A stretch of DNA of 14,801 bases. Source: DASQZJ01 sp035638775. Its GTDB lineage: Bacteria; Pseudomonadota; Gammaproteobacteria; UBA5335; SLRW01. Below the pieces are notes generated by a model, which did not search any database, had not been told where the DNA came from, and worked only from the letters and a program-made list of their open reading frames with translations. This document shows, piece by piece, positions 6,877-14,332 of this stretch (positions are counted from its first letter, which is position 1; each line of letters starts with the position of its first letter). The DNA lies in contig DASQZJ010000025.1 of NCBI GenBank assembly GCA_035638775.1, positions 1 through 14,801 on the forward strand, read 5' to 3'. Both the position numbers and the translations under genes were made by a program.

Positions 6877-7275
6877 GGCAGTGTGGACCGTGCTCCGCGT
6901 GTGACGGTCGGCGTGGCGCTCATCGGTTCGACCCTGTTCGGCACCATCGGTGTCTCGGGCCGGATTGGCGCCGCACCGCTCGCGACCGGACTGAGGGGTT
7001 GGTGCCCCGCCTATAGCCGGATCGTCTGTGAGATCCGGGGCGGGGAGCTGCTCGTGTTGGTGGTCCGCGCAGGCCATAGCCACGATGTGTATCGCTGACC
7101 AAACAGCGTGCGGCAGCCGTACATACGGTCGGTTACCAGGGATTGACTTCCCAATTCCGGGAGCTCGATAACTTCCTGTTCTTACTTAAAACCTAGAACT
7201 GGCCCGGACCGGTGACAGGAGGATTCGGAGATACGTGACCTTCAGTGACCAGCGGAAGACCCGGGAGCCGAGGGT
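6877..7275. other. Intergenic stretch between MaoC-like gene and wcaJ
   Basis: This 399-nt gap separates two convergent genes. Its first half carries the RelE-like fragment at 6976-7098. The second half (7099-7275) has no credible reading frame and includes a more AT-rich patch around 7165-7200. I see no strong intrinsic terminator for either flanking gene; the best is a weak GACCC/GGGTC pairing just beyond the wcaJ stop. Confidence 0.6.
6976..7098 (+). pseudogene. C-terminal remnant of a RelE/ParE-superfamily toxin
   Basis: The reading frame ending at 7098 finishes with YSRIVCEIR then GELLVLVVRAGHSHDVYR and a stop. This closely matches the last strands of RelE toxins (typically DYRIIYEI...LLVLVVRVGHRRDVY). 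The residues before it (PLATGLRGWCPA) only faintly recall the usual GLWRxRVGDYR segment, and I find no RelE N-terminal helices in any of the three frames upstream. No antitoxin gene is adjacent. The frame can be opened from an ATG-less upstream stretch (about 6883), but that portion has no toxin similarity. I read it as a decayed fragment, about 40 codons of an original 85-95, rather than a working toxin. Confidence 0.55.
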
Positions 7276-8685
7276 CTAGTACGCGTTCCTGTGCACGAAC
7301 CCACGGTAGAGGGTCATCAGGATGATCTCGAGGTCGAACCAGAGCGACCAGTTCTCGATGTAGTACAGATCGTATTCGACGCGCCGTTTCATCCTGTCCA
7401 GCGTCTGGGTCTCGCCGCGCAGCCCGTTGACCTGCGCCCAGCCCGTGATCCCGGGCTTCACCCGGTGCCGCTGCATGTAGCGTCCGATCAGCTCCTTGTA
7501 GAACTCGTTGTGCTCCAGCGCGTGCGGCCGGGGGCCGACGATCGACATGCGCCCCTGCAGGACGTTCACGAACTGCGGCAGCTCGTCCAGGCTGGTGCGC
7601 CGGAGAAACGCACCGAAGCGGGTCACCCGCCCGTCGTTCCGTTGCGCCTGCACCACCCGCCCCGGTGGCTCCCGGTGCTCGACCATGGTCCGGAACTTGT
7701 AGATGGTGATCGCACGGCCGTCGCTGCCGTGGCGCTGCTGCCGGTAGATCACGGGGCCGCGGGAGCTCAGCCTGACGCCGACCGCGATGACCAGCATCAG
7801 CGGACTGACCAGCACCAGGATCAGCGCCGCGAGGAGCCGGTCCTCGACGGCCTTGATCAGTCGGTTGGTGCCGTGCATCGGCGATGCGTTGAGGTACACC
7901 GCCGGCATCCCGAGAACCTCGGCCAGCGGGTTCTGCATCAGGCGAAGGCCCGACAGGTCCGGGATCAGCCGCTGCGTCGCCGTGCAGTGGCGCAGCTCGT
8001 GGCGGACGCGGGCGATGAGCTCCTCGCGCTTCAGCGGCAGGCACAGCCAGATCTCGTCGATCCCGTGCTGCTGCACGAACGGTTCCAGCGTCTCCGGGCC
8101 GCCGACCACCGGCACCCCGTCGACGTCGTGACCGCCGGGCGTCTCCGGATCGTCGAAAAACGCCGTGACCTGCCAGCCGGTCCAGTCGGCTGCCCGCACC
8201 CGGCGCGCGACGTCGCGCGCCATGTCGTTGACCCCGACGATCACCACGCGCTTGGTATTCCAGCCGCGCCGGCGCATCCCCATCAGGAAACCGGTGGTTC
8301 CACCCCGTCCCGCCAGCAGGAAGGCCCAGCCGAGCACGCCCCAGTAGCCCACCCACTGGCGGGAGAAATGCGCGCTGACCTTGAACAGGAAGCCCAGCAC
8401 GACCAGGGAGATGATGACCGCTCCCCAGCCGAAGGTCAGCGCGCGCATCTGCTGGAACCAGGTCCGGCCCCGCCAGGCCTCGTTGACGCCCGCGGAGGAG
8501 AAGATGACCAGCGCCAGGAGCAGGCCGAGGGCAACGACGCCGATATAGGCAAGCGGCAGCTGGAGACTCCGGAAACGCACGAAATAGGCAACCAGGGCGG
8601 CCAGGGCGATCATGAGCAGGTCCGCGGCCATGTAGACCTGGCCGATCAGGCTGGCGTGCTCTCGCAGCAACCCTCGCTGGATCAT
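7276..8685 (-). CDS. wcaJ: WcaJ-type undecaprenyl-phosphate glucose-1-phosphate transferase
   Basis: Initiates repeat-unit assembly by moving a sugar-1-phosphate, usually glucose, from UDP-sugar to undecaprenyl phosphate on the inner face of the membrane. The 469-aa protein has the full polyprenyl phosphoglycosyl transferase layout. Four N-terminal membrane segments lie at about 16-126, a Rossmann-like CoA-binding-type domain at 140-250 (RVVIVGVNDMARDVA), a re-entrant or transmembrane helix at about 284-304, and the catalytic domain after it. The catalytic domain shows KFRTM (330-334), RRTSLDELPQ with the Asp-Glu dyad (362-371), GPRPHAL (384-390) and KPGITGWAQVNG (410-421). The ATG at 8685 sits 54 nt after fcl. 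A small TCCCG/CGGGA hairpin (8688-8705) lies directly before the start and may cover the ribosome site. It is the last gene of the right-hand operon. Sugar specificity (glucose versus galactose) is inferred from the family. Confidence 0.93.
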   Translation of the reverse strand: MIQRGLLREHASLIGQVYMAADLLMIALAALVAYFVRFRSLQLPLAYIGVVALGLLLALVIFSSAGVNEAWRGRTWFQQMRALTFGWGAVIISLVVLGFLFKVSAHFSRQWVGYWGVLGWAFLLAGRGGTTGFLMGMRRRGWNTKRVVIVGVNDMARDVARRVRAADWTGWQVTAFFDDPETPGGHDVDGVPVVGGPETLEPFVQQHGIDEIWLCLPLKREELIARVRHELRHCTATQRLIPDLSGLRLMQNPLAEVLGMPAVYLNASPMHGTNRLIKAVEDRLLAALILVLVSPLMLVIAVGVRLSSRGPVIYRQQRHGSDGRAITIYKFRTMVEHREPPGRVVQAQRNDGRVTRFGAFLRRTSLDELPQFVNVLQGRMSIVGPRPHALEHNEFYKELIGRYMQRHRVKPGITGWAQVNGLRGETQTLDRMKRRVEYDLYYIENWSLWFDLEIILMTLYRGFVHRNAY

Positions 8686-8739
8686 GGTCCCGATCGACTC
8701 CGGGACGCGACTTCGGGCGGTCGGTGCATCATGGCGCCC

Positions 8740-9687
8740 TCACCGCGCTTCGGCGTTCTGGCGAAACCACTGGTAGGTCATCTCGATCCCTTCGCGCAGA
8801 TCGATCCCCGCGTGCCAGCCGAGCGCGTCCATGCGGCTCACGTCCAGCAGCTTGCGGGGGGTCCCGTCCGGCCTTGCCGTGTCGTGCTCTATCCGGCCCC
8901 GGAATCCGACCACCTCGGCAATCAGCCGCGCGAGCCCGTCGATGGATATGTCTTCGCCGACGCCGATGTTGACCGGCTCCTCGCCGTCGTAGCGATTCAT
9001 CAGGAACACCGCGGCATCGGCGAGATCGTCCACGTGCAGGAACTCCCGCCGCGGCCTGCCACTGCCCCAGATGGTAACCGCCTCCGCGCCGTCACGCCGG
9101 GCCTCGTGGAACCGGCGGATCAGCGCCGGAAGGACATGCGAGGTCTCCGGATCGAAGTTGTCCCCGGGCCCGTACAGGTTGGTCGGCATGAGCGATACGG
9201 CGTTGAACCCGTACTGCCGGCGGTACGCCTGGCACATCTTGAGCCCGGCGATCTTCGCGATCGCGTACCACTGGTTGGTCGGTTCCAGCGGCCCGGTCAG
9301 CAGGCAGTCCTCGCCCATCGGCTGCGGGGCGTGCTTCGGGTAGATGCAGGAGGAACCCAGGAACAGCAGCTTGCGGACGCCGTGCCGGTACGCCGCGTCG
9401 ATCACGTGACTCTGGATCTCGAGGTTCTCGTGCAGGAACTGCGCGGGATGGGTGTCGTTCGCGTGGATGCCGCCGACCCGAGCCGCGGCCAGGAACACGT
9501 ATGCGGGGCGCTCGCTGTCGAAGAATGCCTCCACGTCGGCCTGGCGGGTGAGGTCCAGCTCCGCATGCGTACGCAGCACCAGATCCTCGCAGCCTTCACG
9601 GCGCAGGCGCCGGACGATGGCCGAACCCACCAGCCCCCGGTGCCCGGCCACGTAGATCCTTGACCCGGTCCGGATTACTTCCGACAC
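8740..9687 (-). CDS. fcl: GDP-L-fucose synthase
   Basis: Performs the NADPH-dependent 3,5-epimerisation and 4-reduction of GDP-4-keto-6-deoxymannose to GDP-L-fucose, directly after Gmd. The 315-aa product has the Rossmann motif GHRGLVGS (15-22), VGGIHAN, the active-site stretch GSSCIYP with Ser112 and Cys114, NQWYAIAK with Tyr141 and Lys145, and His184 in TSHVLPALIRRFH. All five catalytic positions are offset by exactly five from the E. coli enzyme. Translation most likely begins at GTG 9687, since no ATG lies before the Rossmann motif. A GGGGG tract about 10 nt upstream is the only ribosome-site candidate. It sits 43 nt after gmd. Confidence 0.94.
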   Translation of the reverse strand: MSEVIRTGSRIYVAGHRGLVGSAIVRRLRREGCEDLVLRTHAELDLTRQADVEAFFDSERPAYVFLAAARVGGIHANDTHPAQFLHENLEIQSHVIDAAYRHGVRKLLFLGSSCIYPKHAPQPMGEDCLLTGPLEPTNQWYAIAKIAGLKMCQAYRRQYGFNAVSLMPTNLYGPGDNFDPETSHVLPALIRRFHEARRDGAEAVTIWGSGRPRREFLHVDDLADAAVFLMNRYDGEEPVNIGVGEDISIDGLARLIAEVVGFRGRIEHDTARPDGTPRKLLDVSRMDALGWHAGIDLREGIEMTYQWFRQNAEAR

Positions 9688-9730
9688 GATGGATTGCCCC
9701 CCTCGCCCGCGCGCACCGCTGGCAGCCGCC

Positions 9731-10816
9731 TCACTCGTGGTAGTCGAAGATCCGGAATCCCTCCCGACGGCACAGCTCGTCGCGTTCCGCCAGGGCGAGA
9801 TCCTCGCGCATCATCTCCGCGATCAGCTCCCGGAAGCCGATCCGGGGCCGCCAGTCCAGGCGTTCCCGGGCACGGGTGGCATCGCCCAGCAGGGTGTCGA
9901 CCTCGGTCGGCCGGAAATACCGCGGGTCGACCGCCACGATGCAGCTCCCCGTTTCCCGATCGACGCCCCTCTCGTCCACCCCCGAGCCCTCCCAGCGCAG
10001 GTCGATCCCCACTTCGCCCGCGGCGAGCTGCACGAACTCGCGCACGCTGTGCTGCTGCCCCGTGGCAATGACGTAATCGTCCGGCTGCTCCTGCTGCAGG
10101 ATGCGCCACTGGGCTTCCACGAAGTCGCGGGCATGGCCCCAGTCCCGGCGTGCCTCGAGGTTCCCGAGGTAGACGCGCTCCTGCAGGCCCAGCTTGATGC
10201 GGGCAAGGGCACGGGTGATCTTGCGCGTCACGAAGGTCTCGCCGCGCACCGGAGACTCATGGTTGAACAGGATGCCGTTGGAGGCGTGCAGGCCGTAGGC
10301 TTCGCGGTAGTTCACGGTGATCCAGTACGCATAGACCTTTGCCGCCGCGTACGGCGATCGCGGATAGAACGGCGTGCCCTCGTTCTGCGGCGACTCCTGC
10401 ACCCGGCCGTACATTTCGGACGTCGACGCCTGGTAGAAGCGGGTCTTGTCCTGCAGCCCCAGGATGCGGATCGCCTCGAGCAGCCGCAGCGTTCCCAGGG
10501 CGTCCGCGTTGGCCGTGTACTCGGGCGTCTCGAACGAAACCGCAACGTGGCTCTGGGCCGCCAGGTTGTAGATCTCGTCCGGCTGCACCTCCTGGATCAC
10601 GCGGATCAGGTTGGTCGCATCGGTGAGATCCCCGTAATGCAGCACGAAGCGCCGCTCGCTCTCGTGCGGATCCTGGTAGAGATGATCGACGCGGTCGGTA
10701 TTGAACAGGGAGCTGCGCCGCTTGATCCCGTGCACCAGGTAGCCCTTCCGGAGCAGCAGCTCCGCCAGGTAGGCCCCGTCCTGCCCGGTAATCCCCGTGA
10801 TCAGTGCCGTCTTCAT
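9731..10816 (-). CDS. gmd: GDP-mannose 4,6-dehydratase
   Basis: Converts GDP-D-mannose to GDP-4-keto-6-deoxy-D-mannose, the committed step to GDP-L-fucose. The 361-aa protein carries ITGITGQDGAYLAELLL (6-22) for NADP binding, RRSSLFNTDRVDH (33-45), STSEMYG (131-137) with the catalytic Thr/Glu, SPYAAAK with Tyr156 and Lys160, and NHESPVRGETFVTRKI (185-200). It matches the family from end to end. Its ATG overlaps the wcaI stop codon as ATGA. Its substrate would come from manC and manB in the left half of the window. Related dehydratases that lead to GDP-perosamine or rhamnose look alike, but the adjoining fcl argues for fucose. Confidence 0.96.
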   Translation of the reverse strand: MKTALITGITGQDGAYLAELLLRKGYLVHGIKRRSSLFNTDRVDHLYQDPHESERRFVLHYGDLTDATNLIRVIQEVQPDEIYNLAAQSHVAVSFETPEYTANADALGTLRLLEAIRILGLQDKTRFYQASTSEMYGRVQESPQNEGTPFYPRSPYAAAKVYAYWITVNYREAYGLHASNGILFNHESPVRGETFVTRKITRALARIKLGLQERVYLGNLEARRDWGHARDFVEAQWRILQQEQPDDYVIATGQQHSVREFVQLAAGEVGIDLRWEGSGVDERGVDRETGSCIVAVDPRYFRPTEVDTLLGDATRARERLDWRPRIGFRELIAEMMREDLALAERDELCRREGFRIFDYHE

Positions 10817-12066
10817 GGCTTTCCCGTCAGCTTTTCAAGCTGCCCCTCGAATCGGGCCAGGATGCGGTCCCGGTCGAGAGTCTCCTCCGCGTATTCTCTC
10901 GCATTCTGCCCCATTTGCCGCCGCCGTTCAGCCGAGGCGGCCAGGTCCAGGATCGCGGCCGCGAGAGACGCGTCGTCATCGGGCGGGGTCACCACGCCCG
11001 TGCCGTGACCCTCGACCGCCTCGTGCAGCGCCGATCCGGGCGCCGCGGTGGCGATCGCCGGCCGGCCGGCCGCCAGGATGTTGGTGAGCTTGGACGGCAT
11101 CACCAGGTCCGCGGCCTCCGCCCGCTGGACGACGAGGTGGATGTCGCCCGCGGCCAGCATTTCCGGCAACCGATCCGCGGGCTGCAGCGGCAGGAACGTC
11201 ACGTTCCCCAGTCCCATTTCCGCGGCACGGCGCTCCAGGGGGGCTCGCGGCCGGTCCGCGCCGACGAGCACGAAGCGTATCCGCGCCTCGTCCCGCAGCT
11301 GCCGCGCGGCCCGCAAGACCACGTCGAGCCCCTGCTTCTCGCCCATGGCGCCCGAGTACATCACCACCACGGCGTCCTCCGCCACGCGCAGCTCGCCGCG
11401 GAACGCGTTGCCCGCCGGGAGGGGACGCACCCTGTCCAGATCGGCCCAGTTCGGCAACAGCCAAAGCCGCTCATCACTGATCGCCTTGTCCGCAATCCGC
11501 CGCCGCATCGCCGGTGTAATCGTGGAGACCCGCGTCGCCCGTCGCAGCAGGAAGCGCTCGATGCCGTACAGCGCCCGTCCGAACCCCGAATCCAGCATCC
11601 CCAGCCGCAGCGCGGCGTCCACCTGCAGGTCCTGCACGTGGAACACCCACGGCACCCGACGCAGCACACCGTAGAGCCAGGGCAGAACCCCCGCCTGCAT
11701 GGGCGGACATACGGCGATCACCGCATCGAATCGCCGGCCGGCGAGCAGGCGCAGCCAGGGCGGCAGTGATGCCAGCGTGAAGCTGGTCTCCAGGGCGATC
11801 CGTCCGCCCGCGGTGACCCGTTCGCCGCGCGGCAGGCGCACCGGCACGCGCACCACGTCCACGCCCTCGATGCGTTCGCGCAGGTATCCGCGACCACGCC
11901 AGGCGGGATCGATCCGCCAGGCAGGGTAGTGCGGCGGCGCGGCGATTACCGTGACCGCGTGGCCCCGCCCGGCAAGCCACGCCGCCATCTCGCCCGTGTA
12001 GCGGCCGCTTCCGGTAAGCTCCGGCGCGTAGTTGAGGGCATGGACCAGGATCCGCAAGGCACTCAC
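10813..12066 (-). CDS. wcaI: WcaI-family GT4 glycosyltransferase
   Basis: A predicted cytoplasmic or peripheral GT-B glycosyltransferase of 417 aa, closely resembling colanic-acid WcaI. Shared features include NYAPELTGSGRYTGEM (12-27), APPHYPAW (43-50), HVQDLQVDAAL (143-153), STITPAM, the nucleotide-binding YSGAMGEKQG (237-246) and PSKLTNILAAGRP (324-336). In E. coli WcaI is thought to add fucose to the lipid-linked intermediate; whether this enzyme uses GDP-fucose is inferred from its position next to gmd-fcl. Translation starts at GTG 12066, only 4 nt after the stop of the preceding GT4 gene, and ends overlapping gmd. No classical ribosome site is evident, consistent with translational coupling. 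Confidence 0.88.
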   Translation of the reverse strand: MSALRILVHALNYAPELTGSGRYTGEMAAWLAGRGHAVTVIAAPPHYPAWRIDPAWRGRGYLRERIEGVDVVRVPVRLPRGERVTAGGRIALETSFTLASLPPWLRLLAGRRFDAVIAVCPPMQAGVLPWLYGVLRRVPWVFHVQDLQVDAALRLGMLDSGFGRALYGIERFLLRRATRVSTITPAMRRRIADKAISDERLWLLPNWADLDRVRPLPAGNAFRGELRVAEDAVVVMYSGAMGEKQGLDVVLRAARQLRDEARIRFVLVGADRPRAPLERRAAEMGLGNVTFLPLQPADRLPEMLAAGDIHLVVQRAEAADLVMPSKLTNILAAGRPAIATAAPGSALHEAVEGHGTGVVTPPDDDASLAAAILDLAASAERRRQMGQNAREYAEETLDRDRILARFEGQLEKLTGKP

Positions 12067-12070
12067 CCGC

Positions 12071-13183
12071 TCATGCCGGGTCGTCGGCGGCGACCGCCTC
12101 GAGGAACTGCAGCGTCTCCCGGGCCGTCATTTCCCAGCTGAAGCGACGGGCGCGCTGGAGACCACGACCGGCCAGGTCCTCGCGCAGATCGGGCTGGAGC
12201 ACCAGCCGCACCAGCCCGTCGCCGATGGCTTCCACGTCCTCCGGATCCACCAGCAGGCCAGCGTCACCCACCACCTCCGGCAACGCCGTGCGGTCGCCTG
12301 TCAGCACCGGCGTACCGGAAGCCATCGCCTCCAGCGGCGGCAGCCCGAATCCTTCGTACAGCGACGGGTAGGCGAAGGCCATCGCGCCCGCGTACAGTCC
12401 GGGCAAGAGCTCGTCCGCCACGCGCCCCGCGAGATGCACTCGCGCCGGCGCCTCCTGCAGGTCGATGCTCCGGAATACCTGGCTGCGGCCCGGCGCGCCG
12501 GCAATCACCAGCCAGACATCGTCCGGCAGGTCCTGCTGGACGGCATCCCAGGCCCGCAGCAGGCGCCCCAGGTTCTTGCGTGGCTCGAGCGAGCCCAGGC
12601 TCAGAACGTACCGCGATGCGGGCAGCGCCAGTGCGGCCCGCGCGCGCTCGATCTGCTCCGGGGTCGTGGAAAAGAAACGGCGATCCACGCCGTTGGGAAT
12701 GACCCGCACCCGTTCCGGGGCAACGCCAGTGAGCGTCACCAGCCGCTCGCGCGTGAACTCGGAGATGGCGATCACCCCGCGGACGCGCCTGGCCAGGCGC
12801 GGCGTGACGAACCGGTACCAGGCGGCGAAGCGCGCATTCAGCCATTCCGGGTGTTCCAGCGGCACGACGTCGTGCAGGGTCACGACCTGGCGGGTTACCG
12901 ACAGGGGACCGGTGTTGCTCGGGCTCCACAGCAGCGCTCCGCGGGTGCGGCGCGGCAGGACAAGCTGCTCCCAGGCGTGCGCCCCCATCGAGCCGAGCGG
13001 TCTCGCCGGCCTGATCGACCCGAGCCGGTCGCCGAATCGTGCGAGCAGCTCGGTAAGATAGCGCTGCACCCCGGACAGGGGACGTTCCAGGATGCGGGCG
13101 TTGACCGCGATCCCGCCGGCCTCCGGGGGCGAGGACCGGCAAGCATCTCCTCCACCGTGCATGTCACGAGCCAACTGGCGCAT
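12071..13183 (-). CDS. GT4 glycosyltransferase, mannosyltransferase-like
   Basis: A 370-aa GT-B enzyme of the GT4 group. It begins with the acceptor-domain segment IAVNARILERPLSGVQRYL (25-43) and has TLHDVVPLEHPEW (102-114) and AISEFTRERL. The donor domain shows SLGSLEPRKN (195-204), LAGRVADELLPGLYAGA and the E-x7-E catalytic motif EGFGLPPLE (277-285). This combination is typical of O-antigen and exopolysaccharide mannosyl- or rhamnosyltransferases. With GDP-mannose made in the same locus a mannosyl donor is plausible, but donor and linkage cannot be read from sequence. The ATG at 13183 is preceded almost directly by GGAGGGG; an ATG seven codons further in (13162) is the alternative. The first 20 or so residues are poorly conserved. 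Confidence 0.87.
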   Translation of the reverse strand: MRQLARDMHGGGDACRSSPPEAGGIAVNARILERPLSGVQRYLTELLARFGDRLGSIRPARPLGSMGAHAWEQLVLPRRTRGALLWSPSNTGPLSVTRQVVTLHDVVPLEHPEWLNARFAAWYRFVTPRLARRVRGVIAISEFTRERLVTLTGVAPERVRVIPNGVDRRFFSTTPEQIERARAALALPASRYVLSLGSLEPRKNLGRLLRAWDAVQQDLPDDVWLVIAGAPGRSQVFRSIDLQEAPARVHLAGRVADELLPGLYAGAMAFAYPSLYEGFGLPPLEAMASGTPVLTGDRTALPEVVGDAGLLVDPEDVEAIGDGLVRLVLQPDLREDLAGRGLQRARRFSWEMTARETLQFLEAVAADDPA

Positions 13184-13234
13184 CCCCTCCGTGATCGCTT
13201 GACCGGTTTCTGCCCGCGACCGGGGCGCCGCACG

Positions 13235-14170
13235 TCAGTCCATGCGCTTGCGCAGGCTGAACAGGGCGCGTTCCAGGCGCGGGATGGTCCGGTCGACGGC
13301 GCCCGGCAGGCACGCCCTGACCAGCACAAGGTGATACCGGTAGTTGCGCGGATTGAGCGCGACCGCCCGCGCGGCTTCCCGCAGTGCCCGCCCGCGCCTG
13401 CCGCCCTCGCGGTGCCAATAGCTCGCGATGAAGTGGGCCTGCGCGTCGAGGAGACGGGACAGTCGCGCGTCGATGTCCGGGCGCAGCTCCCTGGCCTGCT
13501 GAAGAACGCTCAGGAACGCTTCCAGGCGTCCGCTGCGGTGCTGCATGTGCCGGTTGGCGTCGTGCCGACGATAGTAGACCAGCGGGCGCGGCAGGAAACG
13601 AAAGTCGTATTGCGCGGCGAGCGCGACGAAAAACCGAGTGTCCTCGAACTGGGCGTCCGTGGGCCAGCCGCCGGCCGCCTGCACGCATTCGGTCCGGCAC
13701 AGGATCGTCGAAGGCAGCGCGATCTCGTCCAGCAGCACGGCCCGCAGCGCGTCCCCCTCTCGGAAACGTGTCCGGCGAGGTCGGACGCACGTCACGCGGC
13801 CCCGGTAGTAGTCGTAGAAGGCGGAGCACACCACACCCACAGCGGGGTTTGCCGTGATCGCCTCCACCTGCACGGCGAGCTTTTCGGGGACCCAGATGTC
13901 GTCCGCGTCCAGGTAGGCAACGTATTCGCCATGCGCCGCGTCGGTCCCGGTGTTCCGCGCGGCACCGGCGCCATGCCCGATCGCCTCGACGATGCGCGCG
14001 CCGGCAAGGATCGCTCGCACCCGGGCGGCCAGACCGGCGCTCGCGCGGTCGTCCACGATGACGACATCCACCGCGGGCCAGGTCTGGCCCGCCACGCTTC
14101 GCAGCGTCTCCTCCAGGTACGGCGCTTCCCCGTGCACCGGGATGACCACGCTCACCAGCGGCTGATCCAT
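13235..14170 (-). CDS. GT2 glycosyltransferase
   Basis: A 311-aa GT-A fold glycosyltransferase of family 2. N-terminal motifs are VSVVIPVHGEAPYLEETLRS, VVIVDDRASAGL with the nucleotide-binding Asp pair at 40-41, GHGAGAARNTG, and the metal-binding LDADDIW at about 87-93. QFEDTRFF in the middle is the likely acceptor-side acidic motif. The C-terminal third is helical and arginine-rich with no membrane helix, so the enzyme probably binds the membrane surface. Two adjacent start codons exist (GTG 14173, ATG 14170). I chose the ATG, 9 nt from a GGGGA ribosome site. It is the first gene of the presumed operon, separated by about 160 nt from the SqdB-like gene. Donor sugar unknown. Confidence 0.88.
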   Translation of the reverse strand: MDQPLVSVVIPVHGEAPYLEETLRSVAGQTWPAVDVVIVDDRASAGLAARVRAILAGARIVEAIGHGAGAARNTGTDAAHGEYVAYLDADDIWVPEKLAVQVEAITANPAVGVVCSAFYDYYRGRVTCVRPRRTRFREGDALRAVLLDEIALPSTILCRTECVQAAGGWPTDAQFEDTRFFVALAAQYDFRFLPRPLVYYRRHDANRHMQHRSGRLEAFLSVLQQARELRPDIDARLSRLLDAQAHFIASYWHREGGRRGRALREAARAVALNPRNYRYHLVLVRACLPGAVDRTIPRLERALFSLRKRMD

Positions 14171-14228
14171 CACGTCGCGTCCCCACCGTCCGCCATTCGC
14201 GGCACGTCAACTCTCCGCATCATCCCCA

Positions 14229-14243
14229 CTGGCATTCTGCCAG
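14229..14243. promoter_or_regulatory. Perfect dyad / hairpin upstream of the GT2 operon
   Basis: CTGGCA-TTC-TGCCAG is a perfect 6-bp inverted repeat with a 3-nt centre, about 60 nt before the GT2 start. Between it and the gene the minus strand has a TTGACG hexamer (14207-14202) that could be a -35, but no matching -10 follows. It could be an operator, an attenuator-type hairpin, or the 3' end structure of the upstream gene; no T-run accompanies it. Confidence 0.35.
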
Positions 14244-14332
14244 GGTGCACGCTCCGGGCATATCCGGGCACAGCCGGGAATCGACGGGAGGAAGCGGCGG
14301 CCCGACCGGCGCCGCGGGCAGACGGAGCGGAC

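Noticed and set aside
6883..7098. Complete small toxin gene
   Set aside because: Only the last 30-40 codons resemble RelE; the start lacks a ribosome site and the N-terminal fold is missing, so it was annotated as a remnant.
7171..7195. Possible relic of the octamer repeat (ttcttacttaaaac)
   Set aside because: It shares only a 9-base string (acttaaaac) and a 7-base string with the tracts, with no tandem structure; chance similarity in an AT-rich patch is sufficient.
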